The position numbers were made by a program, and so were the translations under genes. The notes under the pieces were generated by a model, which searched no databases, was not told where the DNA came from, and worked only from the letters and a program-made list of their open reading frames with translations. Positions 34,920-42,515 of a DNA stretch of 64,000 nucleotides are shown in pieces. Position 1 is the first letter of the stretch; the number at the start of each line of letters is the position of its first letter. Origin of the DNA: Nocardioides sp. (lineage in GTDB: Bacteria; Actinomycetota; Actinomycetes; Propionibacteriales; Nocardioidaceae); assembly GCF_030150155.1 (NCBI RefSeq), contig NZ_JASLGR010000061.1, positions 1-64,000 on the forward strand, in the 5' to 3' direction.

Positions 34920-35093
34920 CGACTTCCGGGTTCACCACCGCCGAGATCCGGGTTCACCACCGTCGAGATCCGGGTTCACCACCGCCCAGATCCGGGTTCA
35001 CCACCGCCCAGATCCGGGTTCACCACCGCCCAGATCCGGGTTCACCACCGTCGAGATCCGGGTTCACCACCTTCGAGTTCCGGGTTTGCCACC
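34920..35093 (-). repeat. 22-bp tandem repeat array, eight units
   Basis: Eight reverse units with TTC cores at 34931, 34953, 34975, 34997, 35019, 35041, 35063 and (TTT) 35085, exactly 22 bp apart. This is the longest array and begins 8 nt after the terminator stem. With the 35202 array it accounts for most of the gene-free stretch 34853-35351. Confidence 0.95.
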
Positions 35094-35124
35094 AGCAGGT
35101 CCGTTCGTGCGTGCTCGGGCCGCA

Positions 35125-35147
35125 ACACGCCGAGAGCCTCGGCGTGT
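35125..35147. other. perfect 10-bp hairpin between inverted repeat arrays
   Basis: ACACGCCGAG-AGC-CTCGGCGTGT lies in the roughly 110-bp unique DNA that separates two oppositely oriented 22-bp arrays. It could be the tip of a larger cruciform or a terminator for recQ read-through. The rest of that unique DNA shows no gene. Confidence 0.55.
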
Positions 35148-35201
35148 CCCCTGGATCGGGCACTAGAACGGGATCGGCCTGCGGCCCGACGTACGACCGT
35201 G

Positions 35202-35351
35202 TGAGCAACCCGGAAGTGGGCGGTGGCGAACCCGGAACTCGCGCGTGGCGAACCCGGATCTGGGCGGTGGTGAACCCGGATCTCGACGGTGCTGAACCCG
35301 GATCTGGGCGTGGCGAACCTGGATCTCGACGGTGGTGAAGCCGGAAGTCGG
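35202..35351 (+). repeat. 22-bp tandem repeat array, seven units
   Basis: Forward units at 35206, 35228, 35250, 35272, 35294, 35315 and 35337. One step is 21 bp; the rest are 22. Orientation is opposite to the array at 34920. The last unit abuts the recQ stop codon. Confidence 0.92.
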
Positions 35352-37442
35352 CTAGGCGGAGACTGCCAGGGCCAGCGGGCTGACCTCGCCTGCCCCGGCC
35401 TCGGCCAGGGCCTTGGCCGCGAGGGTGAGGGTCCAGCCGGTGACGACCAGGTCGTCGACGAGCAGGACCCGGGCGCCGGGCGGGACCTCGGCGGACAGGG
35501 TGCTGCGGCGGCCGACGGCGGCGACGCGTTGGGCGGAGTTCATCGCACCCTGGCCCGGCTCGACCGACGGGTCGGCGAGGGCGAAGGTCCCCAGGATCGG
35601 CACCCGCAGGTAGCGCGAGAGACCCTGGGCCAGGTCGGCGACGAGCTGGCGGTGCCGGATCGACTCGACGTACACGATCCCGTCGACGCCCGGGCGCCAC
35701 TCGCCCAGCACCTCGATCACGGCCCGCACTAGCGGGACCGGCACCGGGCCGTCGGGGGTCGACTCGGCGAAGAGCTCCCGCAGGGCGGTGCCGTAGCCGA
35801 GGTCGGTGAGCCGGGCCAGCGCGCGGCCCTCGGACGGCGGGGTGGGGAGCTTGCCCTTGAGCGCGATCCCGAGCCGGTCCAGGCCGGTGGGCCACATCTT
35901 CTTCGGCTCGATCACGACGCCGGGGCGGCTCAGCCGCTCGTCGGCGGCCTCCAGCGCCTCGTCGGAGACCCGGGCCTCCAGCACCAGACCGCCGCAGTTG
36001 TCGCACCGACCACAGTGGTCGGCACCCGGCAGCGCGAGGTCGGGGTCGTCGAGCTGGTCACGCAGGTAGTGCATCCGGCAGTCCGACGTGGCGATGTAGT
36101 CGAGCATCGCGCGCTGCTCCCGCGCCCGTGACTCCGCCACTCGGGCATAGCGCTCGGCGTCGTAGGCCCACGGCTGACCGGTCGCGACCCAGCCCCCTTG
36201 GACCCGCTGCACCGCACCGTCGACGTCGAGCACCTTGAGCATGGTCTCCAGGCGGGTGCGGTTGAGCTCGACGTACGTCTCCAGTGCCTGCGTGCTCAGC
36301 GGTCGGCCCGCCTGGGTGAGCGCCTCCAAGGTCTGGCGGACGAGCTCCTCGCGGGGGAAGGCGAGGGAGGCGAAGTACGCCCAGATGTCGCGGTCCTCGA
36401 CACCGGGCAGCAGGACCACCGAGGCCGGACCGGTGATGCCGCGGCCGGCACGACCGATCTGCTGGTAGTACGACACCGGCGAGGACGGCGCCCCGAGGTT
36501 GACCACGAAGCCGAGCGGCGCGTCGAACCCCATCCCGAGCGCGCTGGTCGCGATCAGCGCCTTGACCTGCCCGGTGGCCAGCGCCTCTTCCAGCGCCTGG
36601 CGTTCAGCCGTCTCCGTCCTCCCCGAGTACGCCGCCACATGATGGCCCCGCGACCGGAGATAGTCAGCCACCTCCTGGGTCGCGGCCACGGTGAGGCAGT
36701 AGACGATGCCGGAGCCCGGCTGCTCGGCGAGGTGGTCGGCGAGCCAGGCCAGCCGCTGCGGCATCGTGGGGAACCGCACCACGCCGAGCCGCAGCGTGTC
36801 GCGGTCGAGCGAGCCGCGCAGCACCAGGACGTCGCGGCCCAGCTGCTCGGCGACGTCGGCGGTGACGCGGGCGTTGGCCGTGGCGGTGGTGGCGAGCACC
36901 GGGATCCCGGTCGGCAGGTCGTCCAGCAGGGTGCGGATCCGGCGGTAGTCGGGTCGGAAGTCGTGGCCCCAGTCCGAGATGCAGTGCGCCTCATCGACCA
37001 CCAGCAGGCCGCACTCGGCCGCGAGTCGGGGCAGCACCGCATCGCGGAAGCCGGGGTTGTTGAGCCGCTCGGGGCTGACCAGGAGCACGTCGATCTCGCC
37101 GTGGTGGATGGCGGCCTCGGTGGCCGACCAGTCCTCGATGTTGGTCGAGTTGATCGTCGCAGCCCGGATGCCCGCCCGCTCGGCGGCGGCGATCTGGTTG
37201 CGCATCAGGGCCAGCAGCGGACTGACGATCACCGTCGGTCCGGCCCCTGCCTCGCGCAGCAGCAAGGTCGCCACGAAGTAGACCGCCGACTTGCCCCAGC
37301 CCGTCTTCTCCACGACCAGGGCGCGCCGCTTGTCCTCGACCAGCGCCGCGATCGCCGTCCACTGGTCCTCCCGCAACGTGGCGTCGGGCCGCCCGACGAG
37401 GGCGGCCAGGTGCTGCTCGGCGCGTTCACGAAGCGAGGTCAT
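35352..37442 (-). CDS. RecQ-type ATP-dependent DNA helicase with C-terminal phosphoribosyltransferase-like domain
   Basis: 696 residues. Helicase motifs: EKTGWGKSAVYF (I), DEAHCISDWGHDFRPDYRRI (II), QQIGRAGRG (VI). A RecQ-type cysteine cluster follows (CRMHYLRDQL ... HCGRCDNC). The last ~150 residues form a PRTase-like domain with the PRPP-loop-like VLLVDDLVVTGWT. It unwinds DNA during repair or recombination; the PRTase-like tail is known in actinobacterial RecQ-like proteins and its role is unclear. The ATG at 37442 lies 6 nt after TAGACC. Confidence 0.94.
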   Translation of the reverse strand: MTSLRERAEQHLAALVGRPDATLREDQWTAIAALVEDKRRALVVEKTGWGKSAVYFVATLLLREAGAGPTVIVSPLLALMRNQIAAAERAGIRAATINSTNIEDWSATEAAIHHGEIDVLLVSPERLNNPGFRDAVLPRLAAECGLLVVDEAHCISDWGHDFRPDYRRIRTLLDDLPTGIPVLATTATANARVTADVAEQLGRDVLVLRGSLDRDTLRLGVVRFPTMPQRLAWLADHLAEQPGSGIVYCLTVAATQEVADYLRSRGHHVAAYSGRTETAERQALEEALATGQVKALIATSALGMGFDAPLGFVVNLGAPSSPVSYYQQIGRAGRGITGPASVVLLPGVEDRDIWAYFASLAFPREELVRQTLEALTQAGRPLSTQALETYVELNRTRLETMLKVLDVDGAVQRVQGGWVATGQPWAYDAERYARVAESRAREQRAMLDYIATSDCRMHYLRDQLDDPDLALPGADHCGRCDNCGGLVLEARVSDEALEAADERLSRPGVVIEPKKMWPTGLDRLGIALKGKLPTPPSEGRALARLTDLGYGTALRELFAESTPDGPVPVPLVRAVIEVLGEWRPGVDGIVYVESIRHRQLVADLAQGLSRYLRVPILGTFALADPSVEPGQGAMNSAQRVAAVGRRSTLSAEVPPGARVLLVDDLVVTGWTLTLAAKALAEAGAGEVSPLALAVSA

Positions 37443-37474
37443 GTCACAGGTCTATCAGCCGCCACCGACACCCG

Positions 37475-37556
37475 GTGAACTTGGGGAAAGTAACGGTCAG
37501 CGGCGTTAGTTTCCCCAAGTTCACGCACGACCGCACGTGAGTTTCCCCAAGTTCAC
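37475..37556. repeat. three copies of a GTGAACTTGGGGAAA-type motif, two as inverted repeat
   Basis: GTGAACTTGGGGAAAGTAAC (37475-37494) faces its near-perfect reverse complement (37505-37524, one mismatch) across ten bases. A third copy, TTTCCCCAAGTTCAC, lies at 37542-37556 and runs into the last codons and stop of the M13 peptidase gene. The inverted pair could end that transcript or serve as a site controlling recQ. Confidence 0.75.
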
Positions 37557-39511
37557 CAGATTCGGACGCGGTCCTCCGGCTCCAGCCACAGCCCGTCGCC
37601 CGGCACCGTGCCGTAGACCTCGTGGAACTCGTCGAGGTTGCGCACGATGTTGGCGCGGAACTCCGGCGGGGAGTGCGGGTCGACGGTCAGGTACTGCTGC
37701 TCCTGCTCGGTGCGGCGCTTGGTCCGCCAGCAGTAGGCCCAGTTCTGGAACAGCCGCCGACGCTCCTCCACGGTCGCCTCGGGGCGGGCGATCAGGAACG
37801 CGGTGTGGGCGATCGTCAGGCCACCCAGGTCGCCGACGTTCTCCCCGACCGTGAGCGCGCCGTTGACGTGCTCGCCGGGCAGGTTGCGCGGCTCGAAGCC
37901 GTCGTACTGCGCGATCAGCGCCTTCGTCTTGGTCTCGAAGGCGGCCTTGTCCGCCGGCGTCCACCAGTCGTTGAGGTTGCCGGCGCCGTCGAACTGCGCA
38001 CCCTGGTCGTCGAAGCCGTGGCCGATCTCGTGACCGATCACCGCCCCGATCCCGCCGTAGTTCTCCTCCAGCAGCGCGTCGGGGGCGAAGAACGGCGCCT
38101 GCAGGATGCCGGCCGGGAAGCAGATCTCGTTGGTGCCGGGGTTGTAGTACGCGTTGACCGTCTGCGGCAGCATGAACCACTCATCCCGGTCGACCGGCTT
38201 GCCGATCTTGCCCAGCTGGCGGTCGGTCTCGAACGCCGAGGTGGCGAAGACGTTGGTCAGCAGCTCGTCGCGGCTGATGGCCAGCTCGGAGTAGTCGCGG
38301 AACTTCTCCGGGTAGCCGATCTTGGGCCGGAAGGTGTCGAACTTGGCGTACGCCTTCTCCTTGGTCTCCTCCGTCATCCAGTCGAGCTTTGCGATCGAGA
38401 CGCGGTACGCGGCGAGCAGGTTGGCGACCAGCTCGTCCATCATCTGCTTGGACGCCGGCGGGAAGTGACGGGCGACGTACTCCTTGCCGACCGCCTCGCC
38501 GAGCGCACCCTCGACCATCGAGACGCCGCGCTTCCACCGCGCCCGCAGCTCAGGCGTCCCCGAGAGCGTGCGACCGTAGAAGTCGAAGTTCGCCTCGACG
38601 AAGTCGTCGGTGAGGTACGGCGCCGCCAGCCGGAGCACGTGCGAGGTGAGCCACGTCTTCCAGTCGGCCACGGGCACCTCGCCCAGCACCGTCTCCAGGT
38701 GGGTGAAGAAGCTCGGCTGCCGGACCGTCGTCTCGGCGAGCAGCTCGGCGGCCGTGGTCTTGGCGGCCGACAGGTTGCGGACGTAGATCTCCCAGTCGAA
38801 GGACGGGGTCAGCTGCTGGATCTCGGCGAACGTGAGCAGGTTGTAGGTCTTCTGCACGTCGCGGGTCTCGGCGCGCTCCCAGTGCCCCGCGGCCAGCCGG
38901 GTGTCGATCTCGAGGATCTTCTGCGCCAGAGCGGTGGCAGCCTCACCCTGCGCGACGGCGGCGAGATCGAGGAGACGCGCCAGGTAGGCGACGTACTTCT
39001 CCCGGATCTCGGCGAACTTCTCGTCGGTGTAGTAGCTCTCGTCGGGCAGGCCGAGGCCGCCCTGGAGCAGGTTGACCACGTAGCGGTCGGAGTTGCGGTC
39101 GTCGTTGTCGATGTAGGAGCCGAACAGCCCCCGGCCACCGAACCGCTCGAACTCGCCGAGGAAGGCGGCCAGCTCGCGGGAGTCGCTGATCCCGGCGACC
39201 CCGGCCAGCAACGGCTCGATCGGGCCGAGACCGGCGGCCTCGATGGCGTCGGTGTCCATGAAGGAGGCGAACAGGTCGCCGATCTTCTGCGCGTCGGAAC
39301 CGGGCTCGGCCTCCTGGGCGGCGAGGTCGGTGATGATCTCCTTCACCTGGACCTCGGCACCGTCGGCCAGCTGGACGAACGGTCCCCAGCTGGAGCGGTC
39401 CGAGGGGATCTCCTCGGTGCGCAGCCAGGTGCCGTTGACGTGACCGAAGAGGTCATCGACCGGGCGGATCGAGTCGTCCATGCCCGAGCGGGCGTCGTCG
39501 AGAATGCTCAC
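37553..39511 (-). CDS. M13-family (neprilysin/PepO-like) zinc metallopeptidase
   Basis: 652 residues, family length. Zinc site HEIGHGFDD (HExxH) with the downstream third ligand in ENVGDLGGL. The substrate-binding NAYYNPGTNEICFPAGILQ is also typical. A C-terminal YWRTKRRTEQEQ... and the final RVRIW match family ends. No signal peptide or N-terminal anchor is visible, so it is probably cytoplasmic and degrades oligopeptides. GTG 39511 follows TACGCT (39524-39519) by 7 nt. Confidence 0.96.
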   Translation of the reverse strand: MSILDDARSGMDDSIRPVDDLFGHVNGTWLRTEEIPSDRSSWGPFVQLADGAEVQVKEIITDLAAQEAEPGSDAQKIGDLFASFMDTDAIEAAGLGPIEPLLAGVAGISDSRELAAFLGEFERFGGRGLFGSYIDNDDRNSDRYVVNLLQGGLGLPDESYYTDEKFAEIREKYVAYLARLLDLAAVAQGEAATALAQKILEIDTRLAAGHWERAETRDVQKTYNLLTFAEIQQLTPSFDWEIYVRNLSAAKTTAAELLAETTVRQPSFFTHLETVLGEVPVADWKTWLTSHVLRLAAPYLTDDFVEANFDFYGRTLSGTPELRARWKRGVSMVEGALGEAVGKEYVARHFPPASKQMMDELVANLLAAYRVSIAKLDWMTEETKEKAYAKFDTFRPKIGYPEKFRDYSELAISRDELLTNVFATSAFETDRQLGKIGKPVDRDEWFMLPQTVNAYYNPGTNEICFPAGILQAPFFAPDALLEENYGGIGAVIGHEIGHGFDDQGAQFDGAGNLNDWWTPADKAAFETKTKALIAQYDGFEPRNLPGEHVNGALTVGENVGDLGGLTIAHTAFLIARPEATVEERRRLFQNWAYCWRTKRRTEQEQQYLTVDPHSPPEFRANIVRNLDEFHEVYGTVPGDGLWLEPEDRVRIW

Positions 39512-39548
39512 CCTCCGAAGCGTAGTGGGCGAGCCTCAGACTCTCGGC

Positions 39549-40799
39549 TCAGCCGGGGTGGACGACCCGGTTCATCTCGAAGTGCATCGGGTCGGTGTAG
39601 TGCCAGTCGCCGCCCCAGGTGAAGCCCCAGCGCTTGAACACCGCGACCACCGACCGGTCGATCTGTCCGGCGGTACCGCGCTGGTTCCCGGGCACGTTGA
39701 CGTCGAGCGCCAGTCCGAAGGCGTGGTTCGACAACGCCTGGGTGCCGGCGATGAAGCGGGGGTTGTAGCAGCCGCCGTACTGGCTCTTGACCAGCTTCGA
39801 GGCCAGCCCCTGGGCGACGATGTCGGCCAGAGCCGCCTTGAGTTGGGGGAAGAGTGCCTTGTTGCAGGTGACCGCGCCGAGGATCGGCACGTTCTCGGTG
39901 ACGATGTGGCTCTTCACCCAGGCCGCGTCGGGAGTGACGGTGCCGCCCGCACCGACGCGATAGGTGTAACGGCCCACCGCCTGGGCGACCGACCCGACCA
40001 CGACGGCGGTCTGGACGGCATCGATGTCGAGGCCGTACGTCGCCACCGCATCGAGCCGCTGCACCGAGGCGTCCTTGCCCAGGATCGTCTGGAGCGGCTT
40101 GACCACCCGGTCCGGGGCGGTCGAGGTGGTGGTGATCAGGAGGGCGTTGCCCTGCACCATGTCGAGACTGGTGCCCCACTTCGTGTTGACCACGGCGTCG
40201 ACAGCGCCGGTGATCTGCGGCGCCCACGCGCCGACGTGCAGGTCGGGGGCATCGTCCTCGGAGCCGAGCGTGATGTCGCCACTGTCATTGAGCTTGACGG
40301 TCTTGGACAGCGAATCGTCCAGCGCGATCTCGCCGCCGGCGATGCGCTCCCACAGCGTCTGGTTGTCGGCCGAGGAGGCGGGGGTGAAGTTGCGGTACGT
40401 CGACGGGTCGACCGCCATCACGCGCAGCAACCGGTCCTCGACCGAGATGTTGGCCAGGGAGGTCTGGGCTACGCCACTGACGCCCTTGACCGCCTTGATC
40501 TTGGCGACGGTGGCAGCGTCGAGGGAGTCGGGTGAGACCACCAGAATGTCGGCGGGGACGAGCGCTCCGCTCCGCGGGCCGGGTGCAGTGACGGCATGCT
40601 CGGGGTCGGCGATGACGACGCTGCTGGAGGCGGTCGGGCTGGTCGAGGAGCTGGCCGAGCCGGTTGCGGACGTGCTCGCCGAGGAGGTGCCGTCAGCGTT
40701 CGGCTTCGACTCCGAGCCGCAACCCGTCAGGGTCGTGCTCAGCACGACACCGATCAGGACCCCGATCCCGACCGTGACACGCGAACGCCGCCTGTGCAT
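39549..40799 (-). CDS. lipoprotein M15-family D-Ala-D-Ala carboxypeptidase-like protein
   Basis: 416 residues. A lipobox (LSTTLTGC) anchors it to the outer membrane face, followed by a Ser/Thr-rich linker. The C-terminal ~130 residues are an M15 peptidase: SNHAFGLALDVN (zinc His and Asp) and DWHYTDPMHFEM (catalytic Glu-like region and zinc His). The middle part (ADILVVSPDSLDAATVAKIKAVKGV ... VEDRLLRVMAVDPSTYRNF) resembles the extracellular domain of FtsX/MacB permeases and may sense or bind a partner. Likely trims peptidoglycan stem peptides. ATG 40799 is preceded by GGGGGAGG. Confidence 0.88.
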   Translation of the reverse strand: MHRRRSRVTVGIGVLIGVVLSTTLTGCGSESKPNADGTSSASTSATGSASSSTSPTASSSVVIADPEHAVTAPGPRSGALVPADILVVSPDSLDAATVAKIKAVKGVSGVAQTSLANISVEDRLLRVMAVDPSTYRNFTPASSADNQTLWERIAGGEIALDDSLSKTVKLNDSGDITLGSEDDAPDLHVGAWAPQITGAVDAVVNTKWGTSLDMVQGNALLITTTSTAPDRVVKPLQTILGKDASVQRLDAVATYGLDIDAVQTAVVVGSVAQAVGRYTYRVGAGGTVTPDAAWVKSHIVTENVPILGAVTCNKALFPQLKAALADIVAQGLASKLVKSQYGGCYNPRFIAGTQALSNHAFGLALDVNVPGNQRGTAGQIDRSVVAVFKRWGFTWGGDWHYTDPMHFEMNRVVHPG

Positions 40800-40847
40800 C
40801 GCCACCTCCCCCGGCCAAGGAGGGTAACGCACGGGTGTGCGGGCCTC

Positions 40848-41011
40848 GGTGGCTCGTATCAGGAGTTTTGGGATGGTGGGCGTGCTCGGGGTGCGTGCCT
40901 CGCAAGGCGGAGGACCGAAGGCGGGCCGGAGGCCCGTCGAGTGTTCGACAACGCAGCCAGGTGCGTGCCCCGAGTGCGCGAACCGACCAACAACTTCTGA
41001 CACGAGCCACC
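40848..41011. repeat. long hairpin element with conserved loop, copy 2
   Basis: GGTGGCTCGTATCAGGAGTT (40848-40867) pairs with 40992-41011. Further in, CGTGCTCGGGGTGCGTGCC pairs with GGTGCGTGCCCCGAGTGCG once G-U pairs are allowed. The loop 40901-40953 repeats the blocks seen at 22622-22668 (AGGCGGAG, CCGAAGGCGGG, CGTCGAG, CGACAACG). The right arm directly abuts the -10 TAGGCT at 41012. Confidence 0.85.
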
Positions 41012-41017
41012 TAGGCT
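41012..41017 (+). promoter_or_regulatory. -10 element TAGGCT of second MobA-like gene
   Basis: It lies 6 nt before GTG 41024 and is contiguous with the right arm of the hairpin element. Confidence 0.6.
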
Positions 41018-41023
41018 CGACCG

Positions 41024-41785
41024 GTGAGCATCGACGGACCCCGCACCGCCACCGCCGGGCCGCCGCCGTTCGACGCGATCGTCCTGGCCGGCGGACGCGG
41101 TTCGCGACTCGGCGGCGTGGACAAGGGCGCCCTGCTGTACGACGGCCTCACCCTGCTCGACCGGGCGCTGCGCGCCGTAGCCGCTGCGGGGCGGGTCGTC
41201 GTGGTCGGCGGGCCGGTGCCGTCACCGGAGGTGCGGGCGAGGTTCGCTGCGGTCGGTGGGACCGACGTCATGCACGTCGTCGAGGAGCCTGCCGGGTCGG
41301 GGCCCGCGGCCGGGGTGGCCGCAGGGGTGATGGCCCTGGAACGCGCTGAGGCGGGGGAAAGCCGGATCTCGACGGTGGCGAACCCGGATCTCGGCGGTGG
41401 CGAACCCGGAACTCGGCTGGTGGCGGTGCTGGCCTGCGACGTGCCCGAGGTCGAGTCAGCCTTCGCACTGCTGCGGGCCGCCGGCGGACCGGCGATCGGG
41501 GTCGATGCCGACGGGCGACGGCAGTATCTGCTCGCGCTCTACCCGGCGGCGGCGCTCAGGGCCCGGGTCAGGGGGCTCTCTGAGGTCGGTCGCTCGGCAG
41601 CGGAGGCCGAGGGTGCGGCTGGGGAGGCAGGGGAGGCCGGGGCCGGTGGGGAGGAGCGGCCGGAGAGTGTGGTCGGCATGAGCATGCGGCGCCTGGTCGA
41701 CGCGCTCCCGCTGGTCGAGGTACTCGTCGACGCCGCCGACGTGGACACCCCTGCTGAGGCGGCCCGCTTCGGCATCACCCCCTAG
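41024..41785 (+). CDS. MobA-like nucleotidyltransferase with in-frame 22-bp repeat insertion
   Basis: 253 residues. The nucleotide-binding motif LAGGRGSRLGGVDKG and the metal-binding VLACDVPEV place it in the MobA/NTP-transferase family. Between VMALERAEAG and VAVLACDV, residues ~112-133 are encoded by three 22-bp repeat units (66 bp), which inserts 22 codons without a frameshift just before the metal motif. A second low-complexity Ala/Gly/Glu stretch lies at ~190-215. Whether the enzyme remains active is uncertain. The GTG start is predicted leaderless. Confidence 0.83.
   Translation: MSIDGPRTATAGPPPFDAIVLAGGRGSRLGGVDKGALLYDGLTLLDRALRAVAAAGRVVVVGGPVPSPEVRARFAAVGGTDVMHVVEEPAGSGPAAGVAAGVMALERAEAGESRISTVANPDLGGGEPGTRLVAVLACDVPEVESAFALLRAAGGPAIGVDADGRRQYLLALYPAAALRARVRGLSEVGRSAAEAEGAAGEAGEAGAGGEERPESVVGMSMRRLVDALPLVEVLVDAADVDTPAEAARFGITP
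41358..41423 (+). repeat. three 22-bp repeat units inside a coding sequence
   Basis: Forward units start at 41358, 41380 and 41402. The first is slightly diverged (AAAGCCGGA). The 66 bp equal 22 codons, reading ES-RISTVANPDLGGGEPGTRLV in the host frame. Confidence 0.9.
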
Positions 41786-41911
41786 CCGACTTCCGGGTTC
41801 ACCACCGCCGAGATCCGGGTTCACCACCGCCCAGATCCGGGTTCACCACCGCCCAGATCCGGGTTCACCACCGCCCAGATCCGGGTTCACCACCGCCCAG
41901 ATCCGGGTTCA
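41786..41911 (-). repeat. 22-bp tandem repeat array, six units
   Basis: Reverse units with TTC cores at 41798, 41820, 41842, 41864, 41886 and 41908. It begins right after the MobA-like stop. The last core supplies the TCA that is the stop codon of the convergent CBS gene. Confidence 0.93.
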
Positions 41912-42337
41912 GCCCAGTTCCCGCTCGGCTCGCCGCGCTGCCACATCGGCGTCGCTGCAGAAGTCTCGACCGTGCCGCTTCAGACAGAGCAGACCGAGCA
42001 GGCTGCCGTCCGCCCCGACGACGGCACGGCGGCGCTGGCCCGCGGCGAGCATGGACCGGCGTACGGCCGAAAGTCTGTCGTCGGGCAGCACCAGCCGTTC
42101 CGGCGCCAGGCTGGACCACGGCAACGCGGGTCCTGGCTCGGCGTCGGCGAGATCGGGTCGCGTCAGGGTGCCGAGCAACCGGCCATGCTCCGTGATCAGC
42201 AGCATGTGGAGCTTCGGGTTCTCGAAGGCAGCCAACGCCTCCGCGACCGTCAGGCTTGGCCCGAAGGTGGACGAGACGGTCAGTAGCCCGTCACGCACCG
42301 ACCGTACGTCGGTCATGGCATCGCGCTCTGTCACCAT
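41909..42337 (-). CDS. CBS-domain protein
   Basis: 142 residues with a pair of CBS motifs: LLTVSSTFGPSLTVAEALAAFENPKLHMLLITEHGRLLGTLTRPDLA and RLVLPDDRLSAVRRSMLAAGQRRRAVVGADGSLLGLLCLKRHG. Such modules bind adenine nucleotides and act as energy sensors. No attached enzyme domain; the partner is unknown. ATG 42337 has GGAGGAGG about 6 nt upstream. Its stop codon lies inside a 22-bp repeat unit. Confidence 0.85.
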   Translation of the reverse strand: MVTERDAMTDVRSVRDGLLTVSSTFGPSLTVAEALAAFENPKLHMLLITEHGRLLGTLTRPDLADAEPGPALPWSSLAPERLVLPDDRLSAVRRSMLAAGQRRRAVVGADGSLLGLLCLKRHGRDFCSDADVAARRAERELG

Positions 42338-42384
42338 GTCGCACCTCCTCCACCCCATCGTGCCCCGTTCACGACTCCGACGCA

Positions 42385-42478
42385 CGTGGCGAACCCGGAA
42401 CTCGACGGTGGCAAACCCGGAACTCGACCGTGGCGAACCCGGAACTCGAGCGTGATGAACCCGGAAGTCGGCGACGGT
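42385..42478 (+). repeat. 22-bp tandem repeat array, four units
   Basis: Forward units at 42391, 42413, 42435 and 42457, between divergent CBS and ppgK genes. Confidence 0.9.
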
Positions 42479-42502
42479 CAGGTTTCTGGCAGCCGGCGGC
42501 GT

Positions 42503-42508
42503 TAGGTT
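42503..42508 (+). promoter_or_regulatory. -10 element TAGGTT of ppgK
   Basis: It lies 7 nt before ATG 42516 and supports that start over TTG 42507. Confidence 0.5.
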
Positions 42509-42515
42509 GGGCACC

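Noticed and set aside
34920..35351. CRISPR array
   Set aside because: The 22-bp units abut with no unique spacers, show graded variation, and no cas gene is present.
41358..41423. MobA-like gene as a pseudogene
   Set aside because: The repeat insertion preserves the frame and both key motifs; activity is uncertain but there is no disruption.
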